Source: Nocardia farcinica (lineage in GTDB: Bacteria > Actinomycetota > Actinomycetes > Mycobacteriales > Mycobacteriaceae). From it: DNA of 64,000 bases. Shown here piece after piece: positions 18,469 through 28,646 of the stretch; within the stretch, counting starts at the first letter, position 1; the number at the start of each line of letters is the position of its first letter. Both the position numbers and the translations under genes were made by a program. Location: contig NZ_LN868939.1 of assembly GCF_001182745.1 (NCBI RefSeq), positions 434,001 through 498,000 of the forward strand, read 5' to 3'. The notes below the pieces were generated by a model. That model saw only the letters and a list, made by a program, of their open reading frames with translations. It did no database searches and had not been told where the DNA came from.

Positions 18469-19926
18469 GTGGCAGTGAGTCTGGGGAAGGCCGGTCACAC
18501 TCCGGCCGCACGCGAATCAGGGTATGCCGCGCATCGAGCGGGTGTGGACCGCCTTCTGGCGAGTTACCACGCCATCCCGCCCGAGGCCACCGTGCGCCTG
18601 GCGAAGAAGACCTCCAACCTGTTCCGGGCCAGGGCCGCGAACCCGGCGCCCGGACTGGACGTCTCCGGCCTGACGCGGGTCATCGCCGTGGACCCGGAGG
18701 CACGCACCGCCGACGTGGCGGGCATGACCACCTACGAGGATCTGGTCGCGACCACCCTCCCCTACGGGCTGGCGCCGCTGGTGGTGCCGCAACTCAAGAC
18801 CATCACCCTGGGTGGCGCGGTGACCGGGCTCGGCATCGAGTCCACCTCCTTCCGCAACGGCCTGCCGCACGAGTCCGTGCTGGAGATGGACGTGCTCACC
18901 GGCGCGGGCGAGATCCTCACCGTGACACCGGACGGCGAGCACGCCGACCTGTTCCGCGGCTTCCCGAACTCCTACGGCACCCTCGGCTACACCGTCCGGC
19001 TGAAGATCGAACTGGAGCCGGTGCCGCGCTACGTGGCGCTGCGGCACGTGCGCTTCCACGACCTGCGCGAGCTCGAGGCCGCCATCGCCGCCGTCGTCGA
19101 GGACCGCAGCTACGACGGCGAGCGCGTCGACTACCTCGACGGCGTGGTGTTCACCGCCACCGAGAGCTACCTGACCCTGGGCAGGCAGACCGACGAACCG
19201 GGCCCGGTCAGCGACTACACCGGGATGGACATCTACTACCGCTCCATCCAGCACGACTCGCCGCACCCGAAACGGGACCGGCTGACCGTCCACGACTACC
19301 TGTGGCGCTGGGACACCGACTGGTTCTGGTGCTCGCGCGCCTTCGGCACCCAGAACCCGAAGATCCGCCGGTTCTGGCCGAAGCGGTACCGGCGCAGCAG
19401 CTTCTACTGGAAGCTGGTCGCGCTCGACCACAAGTACCACATCGGCGACAAGATCGAGGCGCGCAAGGGCAACCCCCCGCGCGAGCGGGTGGTGCAGGAC
19501 ATCGAGGTGCCGGTGGAGCGCACCGCCGACTTCGTGTCGTGGTTCCTGCGTGAGATCCCGATCGAGCCGATCTGGCTGTGCCCGTTGCGGCTGCGCGCCG
19601 AGGGTCCGGCAGTGTCCGGCGCGGGGGCGGCCGGCACGCGAGCCTGGCCCCTGTACCCGCTCGAGCGCGACCGCACCTACGTGAACGTCGGATTCTGGTC
19701 GGCGGTACCCACCGTCCCCGGCCAACCCGAGGGCGCGGCCAACCGCGCGATCGAACGCACCGTGACCGAGTTCGACGGGCACAAATCGCTGTACTCGGAT
19801 TCGTATTACGACAAGGATGAGTTCGCGGCACTGTACGGCGGCGACAGCTACACCGAACTGAAGAAACGCTACGACCCGGACCAGCGCCTGCTGGATTTGT
19901 ATTCGAAGGCGGTGCAACGCAAATGA
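18469..19926 (+). CDS. FAD-binding oxidoreductase of methyl-branched fatty acid synthesis (TmsA/BfaA-like)
   Basis: A 485-residue DHCR24/Diminuto-like flavoprotein. The PCMH-type FAD domain spans about 30-220. It has LTLGG-type glycines (KTITLGGAVTGLGIESTSFR), VLEMDVLTGAGEILTVTPD and FPNSYGTLGYTVRLKIE. The C-terminal half is the substrate cap, ending KKRYDPDQRLLDLYSKAV. By its pairing with a cyclopropane-synthase homologue, it is the expected reductase of 10-methylene to 10-methyl (tuberculostearic-type) acyl chains. That assignment follows my recollection of the tmsA/bfaA genes and Rv3719/MSMEG_6283-type homologues. The stop overlaps the next gene by four bases. Confidence 0.85.
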   Translation: MAVSLGKAGHTPAARESGYAAHRAGVDRLLASYHAIPPEATVRLAKKTSNLFRARAANPAPGLDVSGLTRVIAVDPEARTADVAGMTTYEDLVATTLPYGLAPLVVPQLKTITLGGAVTGLGIESTSFRNGLPHESVLEMDVLTGAGEILTVTPDGEHADLFRGFPNSYGTLGYTVRLKIELEPVPRYVALRHVRFHDLRELEAAIAAVVEDRSYDGERVDYLDGVVFTATESYLTLGRQTDEPGPVSDYTGMDIYYRSIQHDSPHPKRDRLTVHDYLWRWDTDWFWCSRAFGTQNPKIRRFWPKRYRRSSFYWKLVALDHKYHIGDKIEARKGNPPRERVVQDIEVPVERTADFVSWFLREIPIEPIWLCPLRLRAEGPAVSGAGAAGTRAWPLYPLERDRTYVNVGFWSAVPTVPGQPEGAANRAIERTVTEFDGHKSLYSDSYYDKDEFAALYGGDSYTELKKRYDPDQRLLDLYSKAVQRK

Positions 19927-21239
19927 CGACATTCAAGGACCGTTCCGACGTCTTCGCGGATCTCGGTACCAAGCTCAGCATTGCCGAGATCTTCGAGACC
20001 CTGATCGACGGCGAGGTCCCGATCCGGCTGACCGCCTACGACGGCAGCTCGACCGGACCCGCCGATTCGCGGTATTCCCTCGACATCCGCACCCCGCGCG
20101 GCATCAACTACCTGGCGACCGCGCCGGGCGACCTCGGTATGGCGCGCGCCTACATCTCCGGCGACATGACCGCGGGCGGGGTCCACCCGGGCGACCCGTA
20201 CGAGGCGCTGAAGGCCCTGCAGAACATGAAGTTCCGGCGGCCCTCGGCGCTGGCGCTGGTGACCATCGCCCGCTCGCTGGGCTGGGAGCGGCTCAAGCCG
20301 GTCGCGCCGCCGCCGCAGGAGACCCTGCCGCGCTGGCGCCGCATCGCCTTCGAGGGCCTGCGGCACACCAAGGGCCGCGACGCCGAGGCGATCCACCACC
20401 ACTACGACGTCTCGAACACCTTCTACGAGTACGTGCTCGGCCCCTCGATGACCTACACCTGCGCGGTCTACGGCGACGAGAACTGGACCCTGGAGCAGGC
20501 GCAGGAGAACAAGTACCGGCTGATCTTCGACAAGCTGCGGCTGAAGGAAGGCGACCGGCTGCTCGACATCGGCTGCGGCTGGGGCGGCATGGTGCGCTAT
20601 GCCGCCCGGCGTGGAGTGCGCGTGATCGGCGCGACGCTGTCGGCCGAGCAGGCCGACTGGGCGCAGAAGAAGATCGCCGAGGAGGGCCTGGGCGACCTGG
20701 CCGAGGTGCGCCACTGCGACTACCGCGACGTGCCGGAGACCGATTTCGACGCGGTGTCCTCGATCGGGCTCACCGAACACATCGGCGTGCACAACTACCC
20801 GTTCTACTTCGGCTACATCAAGAGCAAGCTGCGCGACGGCGGCCTGTTCCTCAACCACTGCATCACCCGCCCGGACAACACCCGCAGCACCAAGGCCGGT
20901 GACTTCATCGACCGCTACGTCTTCCCCGACGGCGAACTGATCGGTTCCGGGCGCATCATCTCCGACATCCAGAACGTCGGACTCGAGGTGCTGCACGAGG
21001 AGAACCTGCGCGAGCACTACGCGCTCACGCTGCACGAATGGTGCAAGAACCTGGTCGCCAACTGGGACGCCTGCGTCGCCGAGGTCGGCGAGGGCACCGC
21101 CAAGGTGTGGGGCCTGTACATGGCCGGTTCGCGGCTGGGCTTCCAGCGCAATGTCGTGCAGCTGCACCAGGTACTCGGCGTCAAGCTGCCCGCCGACGGC
21201 GACTGGACGGTGCCGCTGCGCCCCTGGTGGAAGCCCTAG
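19923..21239 (+). CDS. cfa: SAM-dependent cyclopropane-fatty-acid-synthase-family methyltransferase (TmsB/BfaB-like)
   Basis: A 438-residue CFA-synthase-family enzyme. An N-terminal lipid-binding region (about 1-140) precedes the methyltransferase fold. The SAM site is LLDIGCGWGGMVRYAARRG; family motifs include HHHYDVSNTFYEYVLGPSMT and SSIGLTEHIG. It transfers a methyl group to the double bond of oleoyl chains in phospholipids. Paired with the upstream flavoprotein it should yield 10-methylstearic acid, a marker lipid of Nocardia and mycobacteria. The ATGA overlap with the upstream gene shows an operon. It corresponds to Rv3720. Its downstream gap to pknK is filled by hairpin repeats. Confidence 0.93.
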   Translation: MTTFKDRSDVFADLGTKLSIAEIFETLIDGEVPIRLTAYDGSSTGPADSRYSLDIRTPRGINYLATAPGDLGMARAYISGDMTAGGVHPGDPYEALKALQNMKFRRPSALALVTIARSLGWERLKPVAPPPQETLPRWRRIAFEGLRHTKGRDAEAIHHHYDVSNTFYEYVLGPSMTYTCAVYGDENWTLEQAQENKYRLIFDKLRLKEGDRLLDIGCGWGGMVRYAARRGVRVIGATLSAEQADWAQKKIAEEGLGDLAEVRHCDYRDVPETDFDAVSSIGLTEHIGVHNYPFYFGYIKSKLRDGGLFLNHCITRPDNTRSTKAGDFIDRYVFPDGELIGSGRIISDIQNVGLEVLHEENLREHYALTLHEWCKNLVANWDACVAEVGEGTAKVWGLYMAGSRLGFQRNVVQLHQVLGVKLPADGDWTVPLRPWWKP

Positions 21240-21242
21240 CGA

Positions 21243-21430
21243 AAGGCGCTACCGCCGCCGGCCGCTGACCCGTTCAGCCGTGCCTGATTTCGGCTGAGCG
21301 GGGCGGCCTGCGTGGTGACGCTGCGCTACCGCCTCCGGCCGCTGACCCGCTCAGCTGTGCCTGATTTCGGCTGAGCGGGGCGGCCTGCGTGGTGACGCTG
21401 CGCTACCGCCTCCGGCCGCTGACCCGCTCA
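21243..21430 (-). repeat. Stop-codon hairpin repeat, array B (2.5 units of 77 bases)
   Basis: Read on the minus strand, the array starts with the TGA stop of the pknK-like gene (21428-21430) and has units repeating every 77 bases (for example CGTGGTGACG at 21311 and 21388). The third unit, nearest cfa, is truncated and diverged. Each unit pairs GCTGAGCGGG plus GCGGCC with GGCCGC plus CCCGCTCAGC around a conserved core. It fills the whole gap between converging cfa and pknK. Confidence 0.93.
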
Positions 21431-24400
21431 GCCGAGCACCTCGTCGAGGAAGTGGGTGGGGAGTCGCGTCTCATCCGCGTTCTCGGGGCTCAGGTGCAGT
21501 TCACCGCGGAGTACCCGCAGGATCGCGACCACGCGGGGTCCGGCGTCGAGCAGCGGCCGTGGCCAGCCCAGCCGCGCGCACACCTGGGCGGCGGGCACGA
21601 GCATGGCCGTGGCCTCCCCCACCCAGCCCGACGCGGCCAGGGTCTCGGCCAGCAGCAGCGCGGTGTCGAGTTCGGCGCGCGGGCGACCCTGCTCGGTGGT
21701 GCGCCCGTAGAGCGCGCGGGCTCGCCGCACCGGCGCGTCGTCGGTGTGCGAGGGGCGCGCGGCCAGCATCGCGCGCACGGCCGCGGTCTCCTCGGCCTCG
21801 GCGATCAGCGCCGCCACCCCGGTGGCCCGGCGCAGGCCGGGCCCCGGCCCGCTCTCGGTCGCGGGCTCCACCGGAAGTCCGAGGCGCAGCCGTTCGGCGC
21901 GCACGTGCGCGGCGAGGCGGGGCAGCTCGTACTCGCGGGCGATGCGCTCGCCCTCCTCGAGCCGCGCCGCCGCCGTCGCGAGATCACCGCGCACGGCCTT
22001 GACCCGCGCGCCGGTCACGAAGGTCGCCAGCAGGAAGTCGACGGTGCCGACCCTGGTCACCAGCTGGTGGCTCTCGTCGAGCAACCGGTCCGCGGTGGCG
22101 AGATCACCCGCCCGGTACGTCAACTCGCCCAGCATCGCCGAGGCCACCCGCACGCCGTGGGAACGCGGACCCGCCCGGCTGTGCGCGACCTCCCACGCCC
22201 GCTCGAAATAATCGTTCGCCCCGGGGATGTCGAGCTGTTCGTAGGCGGCCGCGCCCTGCGCGCACAATCCGAACACCGTCCCCAGCGGATCCTTGGACTT
22301 CTCGTGATAGGGCTGGGCCCACTCCTGGATCTGCCGCGCACCGTCGAAGTCGAACGTGCACAACCGCACGTAGGAGACCACGTTCGCCGCGGTGGAGACG
22401 GTCCAGGCGGGCAGGTCGTCGGGATTGTCCAGGCAGTCGGCCACCTGGTCGAGCACGCCGTCGGTCTGATCGCGGGTGACCGCGTCGGCCGCCGCGAGCA
22501 CCGCGGCCTCGCAGCGTTGCCGGTTCGTCTCGTCCTCGCCGCTGCCGCCGGGCAGCATGTTGGTGAGCTTGCCGAGGGCGCTGCGGGCCGCGCCGGACTG
22601 CTGCAGGTTGACATTCGCCCTGGCCACCGCCATCAGCAACTTGGAGCGCGAGGTCACCTGCTGCACCGGCAGTTTCGAGACGGTGCCGAGCAGCGTGGCC
22701 AGCCGGGAGCCGTCGATGAGGTCCATGCCGCCGCCCTCGACGAGATCCAGCGCCAGCTTGAGATCGGTGGCGGCGAGCGCGTGGTCCACCGACTTGCGCA
22801 GGAACTGGTGCTCGGCGTACCAGCGGGACGCCTTGCGGTGCAGCGCCCGCAGCTGCGCCGCGTCGGTGCGCTCGAGCCGGGCGCGCAGGTGCTCGGCGAA
22901 CAACGGCTGCATCCGGTACCACTCGGGGTCGTGTTCGATGCGGCGCAGGAACAGCTCGCGCTGCTCGGCCTGCGCCAGCAGCAGCTCGGCCTCACTGTCC
23001 TCGGACAACGCCGCCGCCAGCGAGGCGTTGACCCGCTCGGTCACCGAGATCGCGGTGAGGAAGTCGAGCATCCGCGGTTCGAGCGTGTCCAGGACGTTCT
23101 CGGCCAGATACTCGCGAATACCGTGGCCGCCTTCGGGCAGCGCGGAGATCAGCCGCTGCGGGTCGGGGTTGCCGCGCAACGCCAGGCTGACCAGCTGCAC
23201 CGCGGCCGGCCAGCCGTCGGTCACCCGGTGGATCTGCTCGACCTGCTTGTCGGTGAGCTCGAAGCCGTTGCGTTCCACCAGGATCTGCCCGGTCTCGGCG
23301 CGGGTCAGCCGCAGCTGCGCCGAACCGATCTCCACCAGCTCGTCGTGCACCCGCATCGAGTTCACCGGCAGCCCGGACTGGTCCCGGCTGGTCACCACGA
23401 ACCGCAGGTGATGGCAGCCGTTGTCCAGCAGCGCCGCCATCGCGCGGTGGGCGCCGGGATCGGTGATGCGATGCCAGTCCTCGATCACCACCACGATCGT
23501 CTCCCCGCCCGCGTGCACCTCGTCGATCAGCGTGCTGATCACGAAGGCCACCGCGTCGGCGGGGCGTTCCTCGAGCGCCTGGTCCAGACCCGCGCCGATG
23601 GCCGGCCGCACCCGGTGGATGGCCTGCAGCAGGTGCGCCAGGAACCACACCTCGTTGTCGTCGTCGTGGTCCAGCCCGATCCAGGCCACCGGGACACCCT
23701 GGTCGGTCAGCTCGGCCCGCCACTGCGCGGCGACGGTGCTCTTGCCGAACCCCGCGGGCGCGTGGATCAACGCCAACCTGCGCCGCCCGCCCGCCCGCAG
23801 CACCTCCAGCAGGCGCGGGCGCGGCACCGGCGCCCTGGCCGGCGTCGGTGGCCGGAACTTGGTGGCCGCGGTCGGCGGCGGGGTGGTGCTGGTGGCGCCC
23901 GGCGGATGTTGGGAGACGTTCGGCCGCAGCGTCAACGGCCAGCTGCGCCGCGCCGTCACCGACGGCCTGGCCCGGGTGGAGAACTGGGTCCGGATCGAGG
24001 GATGGGGTTCGGTCGCCCGTACCTCGCCCAGGTCGTCGAGCAGCACCGCGGTATCCAGCAACGCCATCTCGTCGGGCAGCTGCCCGAGGGCGCGCTGGGC
24101 CGCGCGCAGCATCTCCCCGAACTCGAACGCCGACTCCGGCCGCTGCTGCGGATCCGGCGACATGGCCCGCTCGATCGCCTCGGCCACCGGCGCCGGAATG
24201 TCCTGCTCACGCAGGTCGGGCACCGGCTGGGTGGTGATCCGCAGGAACTGCGCCACCACCTTCTCCCCGGCCTGCCGCTCGAACGCGGCGTGCCCGGTGA
24301 GCAGCGCGAACAGCGTCGCGCCCAGCCCGTAGACGTCCGAGCGCACGGTCGGTTCCTCGCCCTTGAGCACCTCGGGCGCGGTGAAGGCGGGCGAGCCGGT

Positions 24401-25057
24401 GATCATGCTGCTCGAGGTGCGGAAACCGCCCGGGATACGCGCGATCCCGAAATCGGTGAGCTGCGGTTCGCCGTAACTGCTGAGCAGCACGTTGCCCGGT
24501 TTGACGTCGCGGTGCAGGATCTGCGCGCGGTGCGCGCTCTCGATGGCCCCCGCCAGCTTCACCCCGACGCGCAGCGTGTCGGCCCAACCCAGCGGACCCT
24601 GCTCGTGGATGAGTTGTTCGAGCGAACCGTGCGTGCAGTAGGGCATCACGATGAACGGCAACCCGCTGGCGGTGACATCGACCTGCAGGATGTCGACGAT
24701 GTTCGGGTGGCCGGAGAGCCTGCCCATCGCCTGCTCCTCGCGCAGGAACCGCTCGCGGCTCTCGGCGTCCATGTCCGGTGGGAGCACCTTGACCGCGACG
24801 ACGCGCTCCAGTGCGGTCTGCAGGCACCGATACACCACGCCGAAACCACCGCGGCCGATCTCCACCGCACCGGACAGTCCGGCAGCCTCGAGTTCGTCGG
24901 CGATACCGATCGGTTCGTTGCGCTGGGTCGGTTCGTTGTGCCTGCCCGCGGGCGCGGCGTCGGCGCGACCGGCATCGGCCTCCCGGTCGCTCGAATCGTC
25001 CTGGGCGGCTTCGGGTTCGGAACCTGCCGAACGCGACTGACGCTTCACCTTGACCAC
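21428..25057 (-). CDS. pknK: PknK-like serine/threonine kinase fused to MalT/STAND-type ATPase
   Basis: A 1209-residue cytoplasmic signalling protein. Residues 1-50 are charged and disordered. A complete kinase domain follows (about 50-320): glycine loop EIGRGGFGVVYR, catalytic HRDVKPGNVLL, DFGIARI, and APEVLKGEEP. After a Pro/Thr-rich linker comes a STAND NTPase with Walker A HAPAGFGKSTVAAQW (near 437) and VVIEDWHRI. The remainder is helical TPR-like repeats. No LuxR-type helix-turn-helix is visible at the C-terminus (LPTHFLDEVLG end), unlike typical MalT/LAL regulators. It resembles mycobacterial PknK. Its stop codon is supplied by the repeat array. Confidence 0.88.
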   Translation of the reverse strand: MVKVKRQSRSAGSEPEAAQDDSSDREADAGRADAAPAGRHNEPTQRNEPIGIADELEAAGLSGAVEIGRGGFGVVYRCLQTALERVVAVKVLPPDMDAESRERFLREEQAMGRLSGHPNIVDILQVDVTASGLPFIVMPYCTHGSLEQLIHEQGPLGWADTLRVGVKLAGAIESAHRAQILHRDVKPGNVLLSSYGEPQLTDFGIARIPGGFRTSSSMITGSPAFTAPEVLKGEEPTVRSDVYGLGATLFALLTGHAAFERQAGEKVVAQFLRITTQPVPDLREQDIPAPVAEAIERAMSPDPQQRPESAFEFGEMLRAAQRALGQLPDEMALLDTAVLLDDLGEVRATEPHPSIRTQFSTRARPSVTARRSWPLTLRPNVSQHPPGATSTTPPPTAATKFRPPTPARAPVPRPRLLEVLRAGGRRRLALIHAPAGFGKSTVAAQWRAELTDQGVPVAWIGLDHDDDNEVWFLAHLLQAIHRVRPAIGAGLDQALEERPADAVAFVISTLIDEVHAGGETIVVVIEDWHRITDPGAHRAMAALLDNGCHHLRFVVTSRDQSGLPVNSMRVHDELVEIGSAQLRLTRAETGQILVERNGFELTDKQVEQIHRVTDGWPAAVQLVSLALRGNPDPQRLISALPEGGHGIREYLAENVLDTLEPRMLDFLTAISVTERVNASLAAALSEDSEAELLLAQAEQRELFLRRIEHDPEWYRMQPLFAEHLRARLERTDAAQLRALHRKASRWYAEHQFLRKSVDHALAATDLKLALDLVEGGGMDLIDGSRLATLLGTVSKLPVQQVTSRSKLLMAVARANVNLQQSGAARSALGKLTNMLPGGSGEDETNRQRCEAAVLAAADAVTRDQTDGVLDQVADCLDNPDDLPAWTVSTAANVVSYVRLCTFDFDGARQIQEWAQPYHEKSKDPLGTVFGLCAQGAAAYEQLDIPGANDYFERAWEVAHSRAGPRSHGVRVASAMLGELTYRAGDLATADRLLDESHQLVTRVGTVDFLLATFVTGARVKAVRGDLATAAARLEEGERIAREYELPRLAAHVRAERLRLGLPVEPATESGPGPGLRRATGVAALIAEAEETAAVRAMLAARPSHTDDAPVRRARALYGRTTEQGRPRAELDTALLLAETLAASGWVGEATAMLVPAAQVCARLGWPRPLLDAGPRVVAILRVLRGELHLSPENADETRLPTHFLDEVLG

Positions 25058-25188
25058 CTCGTGCCGACGACGTCGGACCCGGGGCAGCCGCCGCGAGCCC
25101 GAATTGCCTGCGCATCTCCAACGTAGCGCGGCAGGGTCGCGGTTTGGTGGAGTTCCACACGCGGGTCGCGCGCCGCCGGAGACAGCGA

Positions 25189-25221
25189 AGAGCCCGCCAC
25201 CGGAACACGGTGACGGGCTCT
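25189..25221 (-). terminator. Terminator hairpin after fadB
   Basis: Arms AGAGCCCGCCACC (25189-25201) and GGTGACGGGCTCT (25209-25221) pair with one mismatch around a seven-base loop. It lies about 20 bases beyond the fadB stop and before the pknK-like gene, separating the two transcripts. Confidence 0.75.
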
Positions 25222-25241
25222 GTGCCTACCGGCGCGGCGAC

Positions 25242-27392
25242 CTACTTACGCAGCGACGCGGGCACCTGGAAGCGCTGGCCGTACTTCTCGGCCAGCTCGT
25301 CCGCGCGGGCCACGAAGGCCTCCTGGCCGCCCGGGTAGCCGACGATGAACTGGTGCACACCACCGGTCCAGGCCGGGAAGCCGATGCCGAAGATCGAGCC
25401 GATGTTGGCGTCGGCGGTGGTCTCCAGCACACCCTCGTCGAAGCACTTCTGGGTCTCGATCGCCTCCGCGAACAGCATGCGGTCGATCAGATCCTGCAAC
25501 GGCACGTCGAAACCGGCGGTGGTCTTGAAGTGCTCGCGCAGGCCCTGCCACAGGCCGAGGCGCTTGCCGTTCTCGTCGTACTCGTAGAAGCCGGCCTTCT
25601 CCAGGCGGCCCGGACGACCCTCGCCGACCATCCACTCGATGACGTCGATGGCCGGGTGCCGCTCGGTGCCCAGCTTGGTGTCGCCCGCCTTGATCGCTTC
25701 CTCGGTCTCCTTGGCGATCTTGAGCATGAGCTTCATGTTGAGCTCGTCGGACAGCTGCAGCGGCGGCGCCGGGTAGCCCGCCTGCGAACCGGCCTGCTCG
25801 ATGGTCGCGGGCTCGATGCCCTCGCCCAGCATGGCGATCGCCTCGTTGACGAAGGTGCCGATCACGCGCGAGGTGAAGAAGCCACGGCTGTCGTTGACGA
25901 CGATCGGGGTCTTCTTGATGGCGAGGGTGTAGTCGTACACCCGGGCCAGCGCCTCGTCGGAGGTCTTCTCACCCTTGATGATCTCCACCAGCGGCATCTT
26001 GTCGACCGGCGAGAAGAAGTGGATGCCGATGAAGTCCTCCTGGCGCTTCACGCCGGTCGCCAGACCGGTGATCGGCAGGGTGGAGGTGTTGGAGCCCAGC
26101 AGGGCGTCGGGGGTGACGATGTCCTCGATCTCCTGGAACACCTTGTGCTTGAGCTCGGTGTTCTCGAAGACGGCCTCGATGACGAAGTCGACACCGGCGA
26201 AGTCGGCCGCGTCCGCGGTCGGCTTGATCCGGTCCAGCAGCGCCTTGGACTTCTCCTCGGTGGTCTTGCCACGGGAGAGGGCCTTGGCCTCGATCTTCTC
26301 CGAGTAGCCCTTGCCGCGCTCGGCCGCCTCCAGCGAGACGTCCTTGAGCACGACCTCGTAGCCGGCCTTGGCCGAGACGTAGGCGATGCCCGCGCCCATC
26401 ATGCCCGCGCCGAGCACGCCGACCTTCTTGATTTCCCGCTTGGGCACGTCCTTGGGACGCGAACCGCCGTTGTTGATCGCCTGCAGGTCGAAGAAGAACG
26501 CCTGGATCATGTTCTTCGCGACCGGGCCGGTGAGCAGGTGCACGAAGTAGCGCGACTCGATCAGCGACGCGTTGTCGATGTCGACCTGCGAACCCTCCAC
26601 CGCGGCCGCCATGATGGCGCGCGGGGCGGGCATGTTGGCGCCCTTGAGCTGCTTGCGCAGGTTGGCCGGGAAGGCGGGCAGGTTGGCCGCGAAGCCGGGG
26701 CTGGCGGGGGTGCCGCCGGGGATCTTGAAGCCCTTCTTGTCCCACGGCTGCACACCGGCGTCGGGGTTGGCCTTGATCCACGCCTTGGCGGCGGGCACCA
26801 GCTCCTCGATCGAGCCGACCAGCTCGTCGACCAGGCCGATCTCCTTGGCCTTGGCCGGCTTGTTGCGCTGGCCCTGCAGCAGCACCTGCATGAGGGCGTT
26901 CTGCAGGCCGAGCATGCGCACGGTGCGGATGATGCCGCCACCGGCGGGCAGCAGGCCGAGGGTCACCTCGGGCAGGCCGATCTGCGAGCCCGGCACGTCC
27001 GCGGCGATGCGGTGGTGGGTCGCCAGCGCGATCTCCAGGCCGCCGCCCAGCGCGGCGCCGTTGATGGCGGCCACGACCGGCTTGCCGAGCTGCTCGAGCC
27101 GGCGCAGCGCCGACTTGATCTCGGTCAGCTCGGCCATCAGCGCCTGCGCGTCGTCCGGGCCGACCTTCATCATGTTCTTCAGGTCGCCACCGGCGAAGAA
27201 GGTCTTCTTCGCCGAGGTCAGCACGACACCGGTGATGTCGTCCTTCTCGGCCTCCAGCCGGTCGACGGTCGCCGTCATCGACTTCTTGTACAGCTCGTTC
27301 ATCGTGTTGGCGCCCTGGTTCGGGTCGTCCATCGTCAGTACGACGATGCCGTCCGAATCCTTCTCCCAACCGATCATGTTGGTTTCGCTCAC
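25242..27392 (-). CDS. fadB: Fatty acid oxidation complex alpha subunit (enoyl-CoA hydratase / 3-hydroxyacyl-CoA dehydrogenase)
   Basis: A 716-residue bifunctional enzyme. The hydratase domain is N-terminal (oxyanion motif FFAGGDLKNMM and GAALGGGLEIALATHHRIA). The NAD-binding dehydrogenase domain starts near residue 327 (KVGVLGAGMMGAGIAYVSAK), with HFFSPVDKMPLVEII and DSRGFFTSRV. It performs the second and third steps of beta-oxidation and pairs with the thiolase FadA as in the M. tuberculosis trifunctional complex (Rv0860/Rv0859). The GTG start has an AAGGAG site nine bases upstream. It lies 39 bases after fadA in one operon. Confidence 0.96.
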   Translation of the reverse strand: MSETNMIGWEKDSDGIVVLTMDDPNQGANTMNELYKKSMTATVDRLEAEKDDITGVVLTSAKKTFFAGGDLKNMMKVGPDDAQALMAELTEIKSALRRLEQLGKPVVAAINGAALGGGLEIALATHHRIAADVPGSQIGLPEVTLGLLPAGGGIIRTVRMLGLQNALMQVLLQGQRNKPAKAKEIGLVDELVGSIEELVPAAKAWIKANPDAGVQPWDKKGFKIPGGTPASPGFAANLPAFPANLRKQLKGANMPAPRAIMAAAVEGSQVDIDNASLIESRYFVHLLTGPVAKNMIQAFFFDLQAINNGGSRPKDVPKREIKKVGVLGAGMMGAGIAYVSAKAGYEVVLKDVSLEAAERGKGYSEKIEAKALSRGKTTEEKSKALLDRIKPTADAADFAGVDFVIEAVFENTELKHKVFQEIEDIVTPDALLGSNTSTLPITGLATGVKRQEDFIGIHFFSPVDKMPLVEIIKGEKTSDEALARVYDYTLAIKKTPIVVNDSRGFFTSRVIGTFVNEAIAMLGEGIEPATIEQAGSQAGYPAPPLQLSDELNMKLMLKIAKETEEAIKAGDTKLGTERHPAIDVIEWMVGEGRPGRLEKAGFYEYDENGKRLGLWQGLREHFKTTAGFDVPLQDLIDRMLFAEAIETQKCFDEGVLETTADANIGSIFGIGFPAWTGGVHQFIVGYPGGQEAFVARADELAEKYGQRFQVPASLRK

Positions 27393-27431
27393 AGCTGTGT
27401 GTCTCCTTGTTGAATCAGTGACCGGTGGGGA

Positions 27432-28646
27432 TCAGACCCGCTCGATGATGGTGGCCACGCCCATGCCGCCGCCGATGCACAGGGTGATCAGCGCGTAGCG
27501 GCCGTTGCGACGCTCCAGCTCGTCGACCATGGTGCCGGTGATCATGGCGCCGGTGGCGCCCAGCGGGTGGCCCATCGCGATGGCGCCACCGTTGACGTTC
27601 AGCTTCTCGTCCGGGATGTTCAGGTCCTTCTGGAACTTGAGCACCACGGAGGCGAACGCCTCGTTGATCTCGACCAGGTCGATGTCGTCCAGCGTCAGGC
27701 CCGCCTTGGCGAGCACCTTCTTGGCGGCCGGCGTGGGGCCGGTCAGCATGATGGTGGAGTCGGCGCCACTGGTGGCGGTCGCGACGACGCGGGCGCGCGG
27801 GGTCAGGCCGGAGGCCTTGCCCGCCTCTTCCGAGCCGACCAGCACCAGCGCGGCGCCGTCGACGATGCCCGAGCTGTTGCCGCCGTGGTGGACGTGGTTG
27901 ATCTTCTCCACGAAGTGGTACTTCTGCAGCGCCACCGCGTCGAAGCCGCCCATCTCACCGATCATGGCGAAGGAGGGCTGCAGCTTGGCCAGGTCCTCGA
28001 GGGTGGTGCCGGGCCGCATGTGCTCGTCGCGGTCCAGCACGACCAGGCCGTTCTGATCCTTGACCGGAACGATCGACTTGGCGAAGTAGCCGCCGGTGGT
28101 GGCCTTGGCGGCCAGCTCCTGCGAGCGCACCGCGTAGGCGTCGACGTCCTCGCGGCTGAAGCCCTCGATGGTGGCGATCAGGTCGGCGGAGACACCCTGC
28201 GGCACGAAGTAGGTGTCGTAGTTGGTGGCCGGGTCCAGCGCCCAGGCGCCACCGTCGGAGCCCATCGGCACGCGGGACATGGACTCGACACCACCGGCGA
28301 TGACGAGGTCGTCGAAGCCGGAGCGCACCTTCTGGGCGGCGAGGTTGACCGCTTCCAGACCCGAGGCGCAGAAGCGGTTCAGCTGGAAACCGCCCACGGT
28401 GTCGGGCAGGCCGGCGACGGTGACGGCGGTGCGCGCGATGTCGGCGCCCTGGTCACCCACCGGCGCGACCACACCGAGGATCACGTCCGAGATCCGGTCC
28501 TCGTCGAGGTTGGGGAAGCGGCTGCGCAGCTCCTGGATCAGACCAACAGTCAGATCGATCGGCTTGACCGAGTGCAGCGAACCGTTCTTCTTGCCGCGGC
28601 CGCGCGGAGTGCGGATGGCCTCGTAAATGTAGGCCTCTGTGGTCAT
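27432..28646 (-). CDS. fadA: Acetyl-CoA acyltransferase (thiolase), beta subunit
   Basis: A 404-residue thiolase. The nucleophilic Cys is in [12 protein letters not shown] (near residue 92). The active-site His is in [16 protein letters not shown], and the second Cys is in [11 protein letters not shown]. It releases acetyl-CoA in the last step of beta-oxidation, working with FadB encoded directly downstream. ATG 28646 is preceded by AAGGAAGG. The 257-base gap back to dnaX holds a candidate promoter. Confidence 0.97.
   Translation of the reverse strand: MTTEAYIYEAIRTPRGRGKKNGSLHSVKPIDLTVGLIQELRSRFPNLDEDRISDVILGVVAPVGDQGADIARTAVTVAGLPDTVGGFQLNRFCASGLEAVNLAAQKVRSGFDDLVIAGGVESMSRVPMGSDGGAWALDPATNYDTYFVPQGVSADLIATIEGFSREDVDAYAVRSQELAAKATTGGYFAKSIVPVKDQNGLVVLDRDEHMRPGTTLEDLAKLQPSFAMIGEMGGFDAVALQKYHFVEKINHVHHGGNSSGIVDGAALVLVGSEEAGKASGLTPRARVVATATSGADSTIMLTGPTPAAKKVLAKAGLTLDDIDLVEINEAFASVVLKFQKDLNIPDEKLNVNGGAIAMGHPLGATGAMITGTMVDELERRNGRYALITLCIGGGMGVATIIERV

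Noticed and set aside
21389-25126. A 1245-codon open frame on the + strand across the pknK-like gene
   Set aside because: It is antisense to a gene with complete kinase and ATPase motifs. Its translation is low-complexity (Arg/Gly/His/Gln-rich) without domains, as expected from high-GC third positions.
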